Part shown: in pieces, positions 22,213-34,971 of the stretch
Layout of the letters: each line of letters opens with the position of its first letter
Numbering within the stretch: position 1 is the stretch's first letter
Assembly (NCBI GenBank): GCA_947359465.1
Contig: OX375874.1
Location: forward strand, 93,342,172 to 93,406,171
DNA: 64,000 nt
Direction: 5' to 3'
DNA from: Metellina segmentata
Lineage: Eukaryota > Arthropoda > Arachnida > Araneae > Tetragnathidae
Position numbers and translations under genes: made by a program
The notes under the pieces: model-generated
What the model was told of the DNA's origin: nothing
What the model saw: only the letters and a program-made list of their open reading frames with translations
The model's database searches: none

Positions 22213-22582
22213 TAGAATAGTAATATAACACGCTGGGGCACCTCATACATATTTTTCAATGGCGTAACAACAAAATTTTTATATTTTGACTTGTGTCACT
22301 GTTCTTACCGGGGTGCGATATATAGAACCAATAATTGTGTACGATAGAATTATCTAAAAAAGCATTCAATAGTTAAATTCAAGCACTCTCCTCCATTTAC
22401 CAAAAAAAAAAACTATTATAATAATAAAAAAATACAGAAATAAGTAAACTAATTTATGTGTTGTGAAAAATAAATAAAATTGAATTTTTTCGTAGAAAAA
22501 TAATCGATTCCGTAATCTTTAGCATCCGTAGTTATACATTTCCGTAGAAACTGCGGAGAATCCGTAGTAGTTGGCATCTCTG

Positions 22583-25500
22583 AGTTTAGATTTCTAGGGC
22601 TATAAGTATAGTCTAAAAATATGGTATAAATATAGTTTAAAGCATGCATAAAAATATGGTTAGTATATTTGATGAACATCATAATGCAATTCTGTGTTCC
22701 CATTTTTTAATGTTGTTTGTAATGATTCTCAAATGATATCGTTTATTATTTATGTAGTTATTCCCCATGTTTCGTTTCTATTACATTAGCTTTCTTATCA
22801 TTAACTGTTCATTATCAGTTCAGTTTTGGTAACAGACGTAGTAATAAGTTGAATAATCTTTTCCCAGCGCTAGAAGTAAAATGCGAACTATTTTTCTAAA
22901 TAAACATCGTTACCACTTTCGATATGAACAAAGGCATATTTATCTCCTTTTATTTATCCCTAATCTCTTGGAAACACATTCAGTTGTGAGACTGCTTTTA
23001 AAAACAAAGCTTTTTATTGGACGAAAGACATCCTATAAGGAATAAAATGTTTTGACTGAGATGCTGAAACAATAGCAAAATGGTGTGATAGAATTACGAA
23101 ATGATATCACAGAAATATGAAACAGAAACCTAATACGCGTTATTTAAAGTGATTTTTTCCCCTCTTTCGTTTTCAAAATGTTTAGTATCCTGTCGTACTG
23201 TTACAGTGTGAACTCTCTTTTGTTTGTTCACTTGAAAATCCAACAGAAATAAAGATAAATTACGAATCTTGAAACATAATTTATCCGGTCAGACTGGGAA
23301 ATAATTCTTAAATTATAGGATTATCACATTTCTTAAAAATTCCCAACACTCCGTGATCGTTCAGACTGGTATATCAGTGTTTCCACAAAGAAGTGTCCCC
23401 GCTAAATTCTCCATAACACGTTTGACATCTTTCAATCAGATAATAGCATTTTTCAATAACGGTCACGTACTTTGCTTTGAGTATAATGATTTCAAAGCCA
23501 TTCCTGTTCAATGAACGGATAATTTTTGTAAGATATTTTATAGAATAATGGTCATTTATACAACCATTTAAATAATATCCCTCAAAAAAAATACATTTTT
23601 TTTCTGCCGCACATATTTAAATTAAAATAGTGTATTTATACACTGAATATTTTCAACCCAATTCAAGCTATCTATCCTTTCTGGGCTATTTTTGAAGCAA
23701 AATCATTCGTTTCCACGTTTTGTGTCTGTCTGTGTTTGTAAGCATGTACTCCCACTAGATACATTTTCACAAAATTTAGTATGGCTTGATTTCTTGCAGA
23801 AACACAGTGACTGAATTTCATTGTGTCAGTCTGTCTGTCTTCCCGTTTCACGTCTAATTTTGTGTTTGTGTATCCCATTAAATTAATTTAATACATTTTC
23901 ATAAAATTTTAAATGTTTCATAATATTTATTTTAACTTAGTGAATACATTACTTAGATTTCCTTTGTTTATATTTTTAGGCACGTTTTACACTAAACCAG
24001 CAGAACAACTATTCTTAAATCAATCTTAATTTGGCAGTCAGTGCTGGAGAAACTGGGATGTAAATTCACCGTTTCGATTACTCGGATTTTTTGTGCCAGT
24101 ACAACTGAAAAATTAGTAATGTAAATTAGTATTGTAAATAAGTAATGTAAAATGGTAAAAAATATAAAAGGTAAATTAGAGTGAAGCAAATTTTAAGTGG
24201 TACTTAGACTATATAAAAAGAAGGTAAAAGTTAGAACATATTCGAACCAGGAGTTTTGAAACATTGAAAATTCTTTTTCTCAGTGACAGGAGGTCAATGT
24301 TGCCTACTTTACGAATTGAAGCTATGTTTAAGCTACACGTAACCTGCCAAAAATTTGTTGCAAACTGATTTTATTTTTTTAAATACGGTATCAAATCAGT
24401 TTAACATTCTTTTGGAAAATTTTGGAAATGATTACACTGCCTTTGTAATAACCGCTTGCTTGCTGTAACCGAAGACATTCAATTCTAAAACAAGCTATTT
24501 CGTTATGCACGTGCCATTAAATGGAATTTTCAAGGCAATATATATTACTGTTATAAGTTAGAAACAAGTATCTTATTAAAATTGAAGGGTTTGCTTCAAT
24601 AAGGAGGTAGCTCCATTCTGAGGTAGTTTGGAGTTGTATGTACTATGTTGTTGTAAAAACACTTTCGTTTGGTGCAAGAAAGATGTAGCTCCAATCGTTT
24701 GTTAAGAACAATTAAGGAAATTTATCAAAAAGAATACTTCCACACAACTTAGAATTTTGAATTTTCAAACGTTTTTTTACTGTTTTCCAAAAATTTGAAA
24801 ATTGGAGCTATTTTCTCTTTGCAGCAAACCCTTCAGACTATTTAGACTATTCGCAGTAGATTCGTCCTCTTTACGATTTGAGTCACGGCAATTTTACAGG
24901 AAACGAACTCAAGAAGGGACATTCGTAGTCCCCTATACCACCACTCAAAATCGACTTTTGTAGTAGTCACCTTACTGTCACTTTTCGTAATTTTGCCATA
25001 CAACATGGTTGAGACGTTTGTGAAAGATAGATAGATATGCTGGTTGGAATTATATATGGATGGTTGGGAATTCGATGTTTGTCGAAAGTAAGATGTGAAA
25101 ATTATAAAAATGCCAAAAAGGAGTAAAGAAATTGTTTCCTGACACTTAAAAGTTGCATTTTTTTACGAAAGAGAAAAGTTATATTTTGGTCACTTTTTCA
25201 ATCTGCAGTTAACCAATACAACCCGAGTAAGGTAAGGGTTATTCTGTTAGTGGAGAAATAAAAATGAAAACTGATCCATTCTACCTAAACGATCTACAAA
25301 ACAACGTTCTTCTTCGCAATCCTAAGCAATCGTGAAATGCAAGGATATTTCCTTCTATACGAATCAGAGAGAAAAAAAATCAAAAATCTCAACCTTTTAA
25401 TTAGAAGTTGCGACATATGCGATCGTGATGCTGAATCTTCTAGACAAAGGTAAAATGGGGGATACAAACCAGTCCCAAGGATACTTTCTCTTCGCTTGAA

Positions 25501-26600
25501 AGGAAAGCATTCACGTGAACGTGAGCTCGCTTCACTGATTTAGTCTCCACTTATGAAATAACTAACTAAGCAATCTCTTTTCACATCGTATTTGGTCCAA
25601 GACTTTCCACAGTTTGTCTCGTGAGTTATTAGACAGACTTCTAGAGAGCGATTAAAGTCGTTCGTCAAGCTCGACCAAGTTCTGAAAACCCAACTCTAGA
25701 AATTTTCAACTACGACACTCAATGCTTTACTCGCATTTACACAGTGCATTTTGAAAAAAATTGGCCGACATTACAGAATATTAAGTTTAAGAGTACCAGT
25801 TTTGCAAGAATAGGAATTAAAACCAAGACGTAGACTAGTATTTTTTCCCTTTTTACGATCTAATTCAAGATGCAATTGTTTTGTCCTTCATTCTTAAACT
25901 GCTGAATAATCTTCGATTTGTTTAAATTTACCGTTCAACTAAATTATTTAACACTTTTGCTTTGGCAGTTAATCTTATTTACAAAAATAGTTGTAGCGTT
26001 AATGGGCATAGAAATCTGTCGTAGGAATTTATTTTGCATTTCAACTCGTATGATTCCGGTTTATCTGAAGTCCCTATCAGGAATTGGATATTCAGTTCGT
26101 TGTCATTTTTAAACCGGTTTATAACAGGCATCAAAACTACCTGATTAATATGCTGAATCCTTTCTAGTTTCTGACCACGCATAAAAAGTCATCTTCAGTA
26201 ATAATTTATTCTCCGATTCCGGTTTTAAGTGAAGGTCGATTTTCTTGAGATTGAATGCGGTCAAAGTACAAGGATAATGGCTTTCTGGGGCTCTTGTCTA
26301 GATTTAGCTTGGCCTTCCTTCTCCTTCCATTCAACCAACGATACACACGTGCACGTGCGTGCAGCAGTTTTGCCCAGAAAATATCGAACCGAATCTACCC
26401 TCTTTTTGCTTTTAAATGCTAAACGTTACCGGAGTTCATTATTTCGAAGCAATCAATTTCGTGAGAGTGATGTGTATTATTTTCTATTAAAAAGTCGGAG
26501 CTCACGTCAGAAAACAGGGGATTGCCCAGTGAAATGAATTTGTTCGTGTTAGATCAGTATTTTCCAGTTTTGTTTTTCATGCCACTCTATTTTCAATGGG
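22583..26600. other. 4-kb intergenic stretch, nothing recognised
   Basis: AT-rich, with only short frames. The frame at 26229-26537 (+) has no known motif. No clear repeats beyond simple AT runs. Confidence 0.5.
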
Positions 26601-26906
26601 AGGAGCTGCTGTAGCCCAGTTGGTAGTCGCAGATTAGCAACAGAAAGGTAGCGAGTTCGAACCAGATTATCGTGTACGTGGGGGATGTTGCACGTTTAAT
26701 CTCACGGGGCCTAAAATGTCCGCGTGGTGTGATGTGGAAGTTTGAAAAATAGGGTGCCAGCTCATGCGTTGATCTCGTATCTGACCGTGGTTGAACATTG
26801 CTAGGTACTATCCTCGGATCTTACCCTTCGGGATTTATCTCCGAAATCTCAAATAGTCCTTTATTGCTTCAGTGAGATATAAATTCAACAAAAAATTTAC
26901 CTACAT
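26601..26906 (+). mobile_element. SINE with type 2 head
   Basis: Head GCTGTAGCCCAGTTGGTAGT...GCGAGTTCGAACCAG has tRNA-like A and B boxes unlike those of the common SINE. It then runs into a diverged shared body and an ATTTACCTAC tail. Old. Confidence 0.65.
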
Positions 26907-28029
26907 GTTTCCAATGTTTTAATTATATTTCGGTCAATTTCTAAATTCCTGAGACACACATGCAGAGAAAAATAATTCTAAAGAAGTCAATTTTGAACAG
27001 TGCCATAAACACAAAAAAATATAGAGGATAAGATGAGCTGGGCATATCATTCGAAAAACCGATGAAATTAGTACAAAAAATATTTCTGAAAAGTGAGGCC
27101 TAGGGAAAATGTAATTGGAGAGGTCTGGAGGTTCTAAGGTTAGATGGATTGATGTGTAGACAAGGACTTTGACATTTAAAAAACTAAATACTGGAGAACT
27201 ATAGCCGATAGCAGGTTAAAAGGGAAGAGAACCATCGAGAAAGCCAAGGCCCACACCGGGCTGTCGAGCCAATGAAGAATCATTGAGAACAAAGAACAAT
27301 TCAATTCTGTAACATATTTTGCTGTTTCAAATACGAAATTCAGCAAACAGGTATTACGATATACATTCGAGGACTTGTTTGGATTGAAAGTAAAATTTAT
27401 CAGACTCAGTTTAGCCACAGTTTAGTTCTGATGCAGTGTGTACGGATGTCTGTTTCTGATGATTGAAAATAGTTTGATCTAAAACCTTTTAGTTATCTAT
27501 CCGTTTTACCATCTTATCAAGAACAGTTTAGAAAGTTGGTGACGGACTTTCGAGTACTAAATGTTCTTAACGTGGCTGTAGTAGTAGCTTAGCGTAATAT
27601 TGATAACTGGGATATCAAGATTGGAGGAGGGAATGTAACGCTTCATTTTAGATAACCTTATAAATCAATTAGATTAGCAGAGGCAACAAGATGCAAGACA
27701 TTTTTATTCGTAAGTTAAAAAGGAGCACAAAATGTGTAATTGTGTTCACTCTTGAAAACAGCTAATGATCCACGCGTTGTCTTGGAGCCTGATGCTGTCT
27801 TTTACAGATTACAGAAAATGGGAGAGATTGTTAGATCACATGCGCAACGACCAACTGCCTGTATTATCAGGACTGGATGCTAGACTCAGTAGGAAACATT
27901 GGGAAAGGGAGAAGAGTCTGGGATGAAGATACGGGCATGATAAACGCCATTAACCAATCATGGTAAGAAACCATTTGAGGCTGCAAGGATAAGACATTAA
28001 CAATCTCTGGTTTGCTTTTGAAGATAATT
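26907..28029. other. Intergenic, nothing recognised
   Basis: Spacer between two SINEs. Short frames only. Confidence 0.5.
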
Positions 28030-28340
28030 GGGTAATTTTTAATTAACATCGTACTAGAGCAACACAACGGGCTATTGACGACGGTTCGGATCAATCAGAG
28101 GACAACACCATGTAATTCTGAACCACGATCAGATGACGAGGCAACAACTGAGCTGGCACCCTACTCTCCAAACTTCCACACCACCCCAACGTGAGGACTT
28201 TCGGCCACGACAGATTTAAGGTGTACCAGCCGCCTCTACACCATAGTTTACAAACATCCACGCACTGACCCGAATTCGAACCAGGAACCTTTCGATCTAG
28301 AGGCTAACACCTTAACCACCAGACCGGTTGGTCGGCTGGC
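28030..28340 (-). mobile_element. Full-length tRNA-derived SINE
   Basis: Reverse copy from GGGTAATTTTTAATTAACAT to CCGGTTGGTCGGC. A small deletion removes the CCCTTAAGGG part of the body. Confidence 0.85.
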
Positions 28341-29747
28341 TTTTTAAGAAGAAAATCAAGGACGTTAAAACTGGCGTCTCACTCAGATATATTTTAGTCT
28401 TTGCTATAGCTTTCATAGATTTTTTTTGTCATGAACTTGATTTTTGGTAAAGGATTGCTGGCTTCAGTATAGCGTATTTGAAAAGACTTCTCTTTATTAT
28501 TGTTTCTATAACTCTGTGTTTTCCTTTCAAAAACGTGCCTCGTCAGAGAAAAGTTTTACATACTTCCCAGAATCCAGTGTACAAAATCACCAACAATTCT
28601 AACCAAAACCTAACGAAATAAATTTAAGAGTAAAAAGATAGAAGGAAATTTCAGTTATCGAATGCACCAAGCCACTTTTGGAACGATATAAAATTGACAA
28701 GAAAATGTCGCTCGGATTTTAAAACGATCTTATGGTTGCGAAATTCAGTTGGATGAAAAGTGGAAAAATTTCTAATTTTCTGTTTTTAGAAACTGACCAG
28801 AGGAAATTACAGTGGACTAAATTTACTAACAATATAAGTTATCGTGAATATTCAGTTTTTTTGATAACCTACAATAAAGTTAAAAACCTTTTTGTTTATT
28901 CTATAGTTAAAAAAACCTATATTTTTATTAATGATTTACCTATTTATATGTAAAAAAATGCGAAATGTTGACCAATGCCTGGATACGAAAAGGTTTGGTT
29001 AGGTCTTAAGCTCTTCGGTCATTTTTTAATACACGAAGGTTAATTAGATTGGGACCAACGACTTTAAATCCCAAAAGGAATAGGTATAATAGAGCTATAA
29101 GTGATATAACAAATATCAGAATAAGATTCAACACAAAAACATTATAATTATATATAAGTGCATGTTTATGTATGAACATATAAAAATGCATGTTTTTATG
29201 CATGATGAACAATATTCACTAAAAAATATCTTACTTTATTGTTTTAAATACAGGATAGATACTTTATTTTGCATTAATTATGTTTATATTTTTTCAAGTA
29301 AAGAATATATGCTTGTAAAGAGATAAAAATTGCAAAATGGTAATAAACTTTGTTTTGATAACTATCGTGCCAAATTTCTTTAAATGCAAGTGTTAAAACT
29401 GTAAGGCATTTCTCAATCAATAAAACGTTTAATTCTCGTGTAATGAAATATTTTTATTCTATCATCTTGAAAGCCCGGAATCTCTTACCAAAAAGAATTA
29501 ATTAAAAATTGAGAAAAAATCGGTGTCAAAAGATAAAAATCTCTGATTAAGACGAGTTTCGATTTTAACATCCCTGATTTCCACAGCAAGAAGTCAACCA
29601 GTAAATGCGATCGCCTGATCATTTCAACTTCTTGTGGTTTCTTATTATGGAACGATACTTGTAATGCGCTGTGGTGTCGTTGCCCCAAAAACGGTAGCAT
29701 AAAAACTGTACGAATCGTACGCAAGAAGACAATCAACACCTAAGATA
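28341..29747. other. Intergenic, nothing recognised
   Basis: AT-rich. The minus-strand frame at 29485-29739 has no recognisable motif. Confidence 0.5.
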
Positions 29748-29899
29748 ATTACGTTCTTACTATTCAAAGAACAAGAACATTTTCGCTATTTACATAATCG
29801 TTCTTATTATTCCAAGAACAAGAATATTTTCGCTAGTTATATAATCGTTCTTATTATTCCAAGAACAAGAATATTTTCGCTATTTACATAATCGTTCTA
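29748..29899 (+). repeat. 47-bp minisatellite with a hairpin in each unit
   Basis: Slightly over three units with exact 47-base spacing (landmarks at 29752, 29799, 29846 and 29893). Each carries GTTCTTATTATTCCAAGAAC, whose ends are complementary (GTTCTT/AAGAAC), then AAGAATATTTTCGCTATTTA. Confidence 0.9.
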
Positions 29900-29939
29900 A
29901 CATATTCCTATACATCAAAGTATGTATAGCACACGTCAA

Positions 29940-29990
29940 ATCGGCCAACGGCAAAAATCAAATCGGGGCCAACGGCAAAAGTCAAAAACC
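29940..29990 (+). repeat. Short direct repeat
   Basis: CGGCCAACGGCAAAAATCAAAT is followed by the near copy CGGGGCCAACGGCAAAAGTCAA, ~24 bases apart. Confidence 0.7.
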
Positions 29991-30562
29991 AAACCCAGAT
30001 CATTCTGGAAGAACATCACCTGCAGTGGACGCTTCTTTTTCCACCTGCTGTTCGCAAGTCGTAAGGCGCGTGAGACAAGAACAGTAGCTGGCGCTGAAAT
30101 ACAACCAATCAGAATACATTCGGCATTCCGAAATTCCGACGATTGTTTTCTTTTCCGATCGGAGTATCTCACGATGTCACAGTACAATGGGTATCTTGAT
30201 CACACAAACCAACCATTCACCCTTTCCCAAGCCTCCGATTGAGGTTAACTAAGTTAAGCTATCCAGTCGAACTAATATGCACAGTTGGTTTCCTTGAGCA
30301 TGGTAAATCATTCTCTTCTCATTTTATCGTCTAACACTAAACTGCATCAAGCATTAAAACAGCGTTTGGACCATCTGTACAGAGATGCCAAGATCGGGCG
30401 CAATTACGCTCTCCTTGGGTTTCTTTTTTAAAACTTAGGACTAAAAATGATTCATATTGCATTGTCCTTACGGAAAAGAAACAACAGTGAACAGAGTCGA
30501 TTTAGAAATATGTCTAAAGCTAAACATTAGGTTTCTTCCCCTTTCGTTCCCATCTCGGCATC
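29991..30562. other. Intergenic, slightly GC-richer
   Basis: The frame at 29922-30242 ends MSQYNGYLDHTNQPFTLSQA, but no splice signals or family support it. Nothing else is seen before the second-family SINE. Confidence 0.4.
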
Positions 30563-30750
30563 GGGGGCCTTCATGGCCCATTGGGTATGTTCACTGCTCT
30601 AGCAACCTAGAAGTTGTAGGGGGCACAGGTTCAATTCCTCACTGATTACATTTATATTTTATGTGTCATTAAAACTTTCATTGTGTGTGTAGGTCCATTA
30701 CTTGACATTGTCTTGTATCTAGCACAGCATGGCCAAATAGTGTCCTAGTT
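30563..30750 (+). mobile_element. Second SINE family, longer copy
   Basis: GGGGGCCTTCATGGCCCATT...GGCACAGGTTCAATTCC (A and B boxes), then TCATTGTGTGTGTAGGTCCA and TTACTTGACATTGTCTTGTA...CATGGCCAAATAGTG. Parts recur at 4296 and 62165. Confidence 0.6.
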
Positions 30751-31120
30751 ATCAATGTTGCGATATGATATTTCTGTTTAAAAACCATGGTTTTAAACAC
30801 GAGGTTTGCATGTGATCCCGACAACAAGAAGCATTGTGTAAGTTCTCAGAATGTATTAAACATTTGAACTTATTTATATCTTCCATGCCCAGTGAACTTG
30901 AAATTACACAGTCACGAATTATCTTCTATTTCTTGATGTCTATGAATCAACCTTAAACGAAGCCCATTTGAGATTTCTTTAACATTTTTTTCTGATTAGT
31001 GGATTATTAAATAAATCTTTCGATTGATTGCATTTCCTTCTTAATGGACAACATGCCTAAATTCAGTAAACTAAGAACTGTCAGAGACATATGAAAATAA
31101 ATTTCCATTTAAGTGAACAG

Positions 31121-31192
31121 GTAGGTAGGTATTTTAATTAAAGTCGTACTGGAGCAACACAGCGGACTATTGACGACGGTCCGGGATCAATC
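31121..31192 (-). mobile_element. SINE 3' fragment
   Basis: GTAGGTAGGTATTTTAATTA tail, then the first ~50 bases of the reverse body, ending at GGGATCAATC. The rest is lost. Confidence 0.7.
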
Positions 31193-33064
31193 TTCCAACC
31201 GGGCTACCGTGACCTCTTAAGTGAAGAGGTTAGAATAGATAGTTTGCGAGAGATTGCCTCATGTGGTTGCGTGGAATGACATCTAGAAAAGTAAAAATTT
31301 CCACAAACTATATTTTCATTAGAGTCATTATCCTGGATTCAATGGAAAGTAGAACAGCTTCACAAAAAAATTTAATAAGAAAGTAGCAAGATGACATCTG
31401 AAGGTTAATTTCAAATGAGCTAAAATCTGTCTCAATTTACGAGTAGCATTCACTTTTCTATTGTGCGCAATAAGCATGTCAAGCTAATGAGACGCCGCTT
31501 CAAAAGATTCGGCGGGGCGTAATTAGGATGTCATTATCCAACTTCTAGTTTTACATCATACATTTATTTGGTAAGAATTTAATTTTATTGAATGGAAACG
31601 GTGTCTCGATTCCTTGAAAGATGGGCACACATGGTCCGTGAATTGAGGAGATAGACAATGGAACATTTCAGAGCCATGCAAAAGAATCGATAAAAGAACA
31701 TAGAAGAGTACGTTAATGTACACTGCTATGTCGCGTTTGTTGAAAGATTGCATCTTGGATGATTTTTATATATCTTTTTTTCCTAAACATGTGTGTGAGA
31801 GAGATGTCCCAAATACGCATTATCATATGAACAGGTAGCTTTAATAGAAGAATGGTTTGGGAAATTTAAGACCAATAATTTCGTTGAATTACATTTTTAC
31901 GCCGTTACCTCTCAATGTACCATCGAAATTATCTACTAAGTGACAGTAGAGGTACAGGAATAAGAATACACCCTAGAGCGACAGCATTGGGCTAAGGGAA
32001 TAGACATAAAAAAGTGCTCTTAAGGGTGTTGGCCAGTTATTGTCTAAGGTCAATGCTATTAGCCCGACAGAAATCTGTTACGAGTTAGAAATTAGGAATC
32101 GTGTGATATTTCGTCTTAAGATTGGAATTTGTTCTAAATTCCTGATAAAAGCAGTGCATTTTGACTCTAAAAGCTTATATAGAATGATATTTAGTAAATA
32201 TTGTTAAAACTAGATAGAACACACATTTCAAATTTTCCATAAATTTCTAATAACAATGGGAGATAGATGTCGACGCCATTTGAAATACATCCAATAAGTT
32301 TTTTTGGAGATCGAATATGCAGATTTTCAAAGATTTGGAAAGAATTTCATGAACATAGCTACTAGCATTCGTATTGGAAAGTCGTGAATATTTTAGTCTA
32401 TTAGGCAAATAAACAAAAATCTTTCAATATCTCTAAAAATATAAAGCTACTTGACCAAATCATACACTAAAATCCTTCAATCATGAAGCACAGAAATGTA
32501 TCTGTTAAGACTTTCAAGATTAAACTGTCTTTTAAAACCAGAAATACAATCGAATAATAGTTTAAAGCTTTTCACGTTTGGTTCTTTGGTAGAACTATTG
32601 AAATGATCATAAGTAAGCATTTAAATTAATTGGGACATGGGGAAAATACAGAATTTAAGGACTAACACAAGACATTTAAAAATTGCTATTGATCATGTGT
32701 ATGGCTCTTCTCTCAAAGCTCACATTAAGTGTAATTTGCATCATACGTGGTACAGAACTTAATTGGTACTTGAGTTCCGTAGGACGAAAGAAATCACAAC
32801 TCCAACTAATTCTTGTCTTGCAGAAAACCAAAAACTGCGTTTTAAAATTTTTAAATATCACTGTGTAGCATCTCTGCAGCTCCTAGTGTAAAGTCGAGGG
32901 TAGCAACCATTCAAGACTATTGGTGCTTTTCTAGTGGTGGTACGCGATAGTTTAATCGCATGGCAATCGTCCAACAGATCCTACAGCATATTGCTTTGTC
33001 TTTTGAGTCACTTAACCAATTGACTCTTTTCCACCACAATATTACCCTGCCACTCATTGCTCGC
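31193..33064. other. Intergenic, nothing recognised
   Basis: Unique-looking AT-rich DNA without repeats or coding signal. Confidence 0.5.
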
Positions 33065-33292
33065 CTATCCTAAGAGTGCCTCCGTGACCGTAAGCCTTTC
33101 CTTGTCCAGCGAGATCCCCAGATCTATTCCCCATTGAGCACATCTGATGAAATGCTGAGCCAATCCGCAATATAAAGGATCTGGAGCAGCAACTTCAGAA
33201 CACTTGGCATAATTTGCTACATCGTGGCATAAAGAGTCTTCGATAGGGTTATGATCATTTCTTTTTCTCTTCATGTAGATAACACGTATCAA
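33065..33292 (-). CDS. Possible cysteine-containing coding fragment, unidentified
   Basis: Minus-strand frame whose second half (LCHDVANYAKCSEVAAPDPL, YCGLAQHFIRCAQWGIDLGI) has evenly spaced cysteines and protein-like composition, ending at TAG. No clear splice acceptor is visible upstream. It might be part of a secreted cysteine-rich protein or a decayed gene copy. No family assigned. Confidence 0.25.
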   Translation of the reverse strand: MIRVIYMKRKRNDHNPIEDSLCHDVANYAKCSEVAAPDPLYCGLAQHFIRCAQWGIDLGISLDKERLTVTEALLG

Positions 33293-33914
33293 GTTTCATT
33301 CCTTCTGGCTTCGGGGTGTTTCGATGTTTTTAGCAGAGAGTGTGATATTAATTTAAGTACTTTTTATCATTCGTTTATTTATAAGTAACTCCCATGTGTT
33401 TCAATTTATTTATTTAAACATATTTTGGTTTGCAAGTATGAGAATATTCAGGATAATAGGTCTCATAATTACCGCACATAGAACATCAAAATGATTAGCA
33501 CCTCCATTGTTTATTAAGTACCAGCTTTGATTTTTATACACCTGTATTTAAGCTGAGTCATTTATTCCGATGTTTCCGGGAGCAGGACAAAGGGAGTGCT
33601 TTGTCTGAGGATGACACAGCGACACGATTGAACATATGAGTTGCAATTTCGAGTAATTACTGAAAGTGGTATTTTGTATATAATTACTGGCGAATAGCTT
33701 CAACATAAGTCCTCCAAGTAAAGGTTATGTCATCCATTAAAGTGTTGACACGCCTTGAAAATAAATGGAGTTGTAAACCAATTTGAGTATTTAGGAACAC
33801 TAGAGGCTTTGAGCTAATTTAGTACATTTAACAGTATGTCTTGACAGTTTTATTTTTATGGGACCTTACTGTGCTTCATTGATGTGCGTTATCTATAATC
33901 TCTCTAAATCTAAA

Positions 33915-34125
33915 TTAAAAAAAAAAAGTTACCGCCGCCGCCGCAGGATTGAAAATTCGCTTTTTTCGCTGGGCTGTCAGACGGTTTCCCGAGAAAGTAC
34001 GGATAAGAAAATTACAGAATTGACATGGTTTGTTCAAAATTGTACAGGGAAGAAGACGGAAAAGATTTTATTCCGATGCGGCTATTAGTTTAAGGCTTAT
34101 TAAGTGTCAAAGTCGAAAAAAACAA
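33915..34125 (+). repeat. CCG-rich dispersed repeat, copy 1
   Basis: A-rich run, then GTTACCGCCGCCGCCGCAGG, GAAAATTCGCTTTTTTCGCT, GACGGTTTCCCGAGAAAGTA and TTATTAAGTGTCAAAGTCG. The same blocks appear in order at 37895-38108. Non-coding in all frames by comparison of the two. Confidence 0.75.
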
Positions 34126-34971
34126 GACGGAGAAAGTCGAAAGGATATACAGGGAAATTCATTGGGGATTTATTCTTTAAAAACTAGTATTCTATTTCCA
34201 TACTCAGTCTCAACTGAAGAATTGAGAGAGTTCTTATGCATTCTAATTTGAGAAAACTATTTGCATTTAAGAAGTTTGTCACCTTGAGAGTGTGTGTTCT
34301 ATAAATAAACATATTTACAATGAAATGTGTTCAGTATTGTGATTTTTGTCTGTGCACCTTTGTATTTTTTTTCTTGATAACCTTTTTGAACTATAAGCAT
34401 ACTTTTTGTTTCCTCGTACTGACAATTTTTTTATGAATATTTATTAAACTTCCATCCAGTAACAGTCATTATTTAAGTAAATAGTAATTTGAAAGTATTT
34501 TGATACGATCTACCAAAGCGTTTACGGAGTGCGCTGCAGCTCAACTGTGAAGATAATAAGAATTCTTCAAAATTAAAACTACACAATTCAGTTTGATGCT
34601 AAAAGTCACTCAAGTTCCTTTCGAAATGATAACTGAAATCGAACTTGATAGGTAAATTCCAGATTCAAAACTCAAAACAGAGTGAGAAAGACTATTTATC
34701 ACTCCGAAAATTTACAATTCCATAGCAAAAACAAAATATTTATGAGACTGAAAGTTTCATTGCTTTCTAATTCGTAGGGCACATGATAATCGCTAACAAA
34801 AAATTTACGGTGCACAGTACCTTTAAGCATTCAAATCAAGGGGAAAAACAGACTAATTTCAGTAAAGTGCATCTCGAAAAGTTTAGTCTGTATCAGAATG
34901 AAGTTTTAAACTGTGTTTTCGTACACTTTATACTACACAAAACAGAAAAATTAAAAAATTAAATTAAAAGG
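34126..34971. other. Intergenic, nothing recognised
   Basis: AT-rich spacer between the CCG-rich repeat and the 1.6-kb inverted-repeat element. Confidence 0.5.

Larger units (their letters stand above)
20559..22317. mobile_element. Small inverted-repeat element split by mariner copy 2
   Basis: The left end (CGCACCCCGTCAAGAAAAG...) and the right end read backwards (CGCACCCCGGTAAGAACAG...) form ~40-base imperfect inverted repeats. Without the mariner the element is about 254 bp. ATAT flanks both sides (20555-20558, 22318-22321), a possible target duplication. The superfamily is not clear. Confidence 0.7.
20352..22582 (-). mobile_element. hAT-like MITE, split by two later insertions
   Basis: Ends CAGAGATGTCAAC and GTTGGCATCTCTG. 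Outside the inserted block it aligns with the solo MITE at 59795-60277 in reverse orientation (shared landmarks AGTAAGGTATAT and TAGAACCAATAATTGTGTA). Removing the insert gives ~468 bp against 483 bp for the solo copy. The flanking 8-mers are only partly alike, so its target duplication has decayed. Confidence 0.8.

Noticed and set aside
26229..26537. 102-residue plus-strand frame
   Set aside because: No recognisable motif, no splice context, composition close to random.
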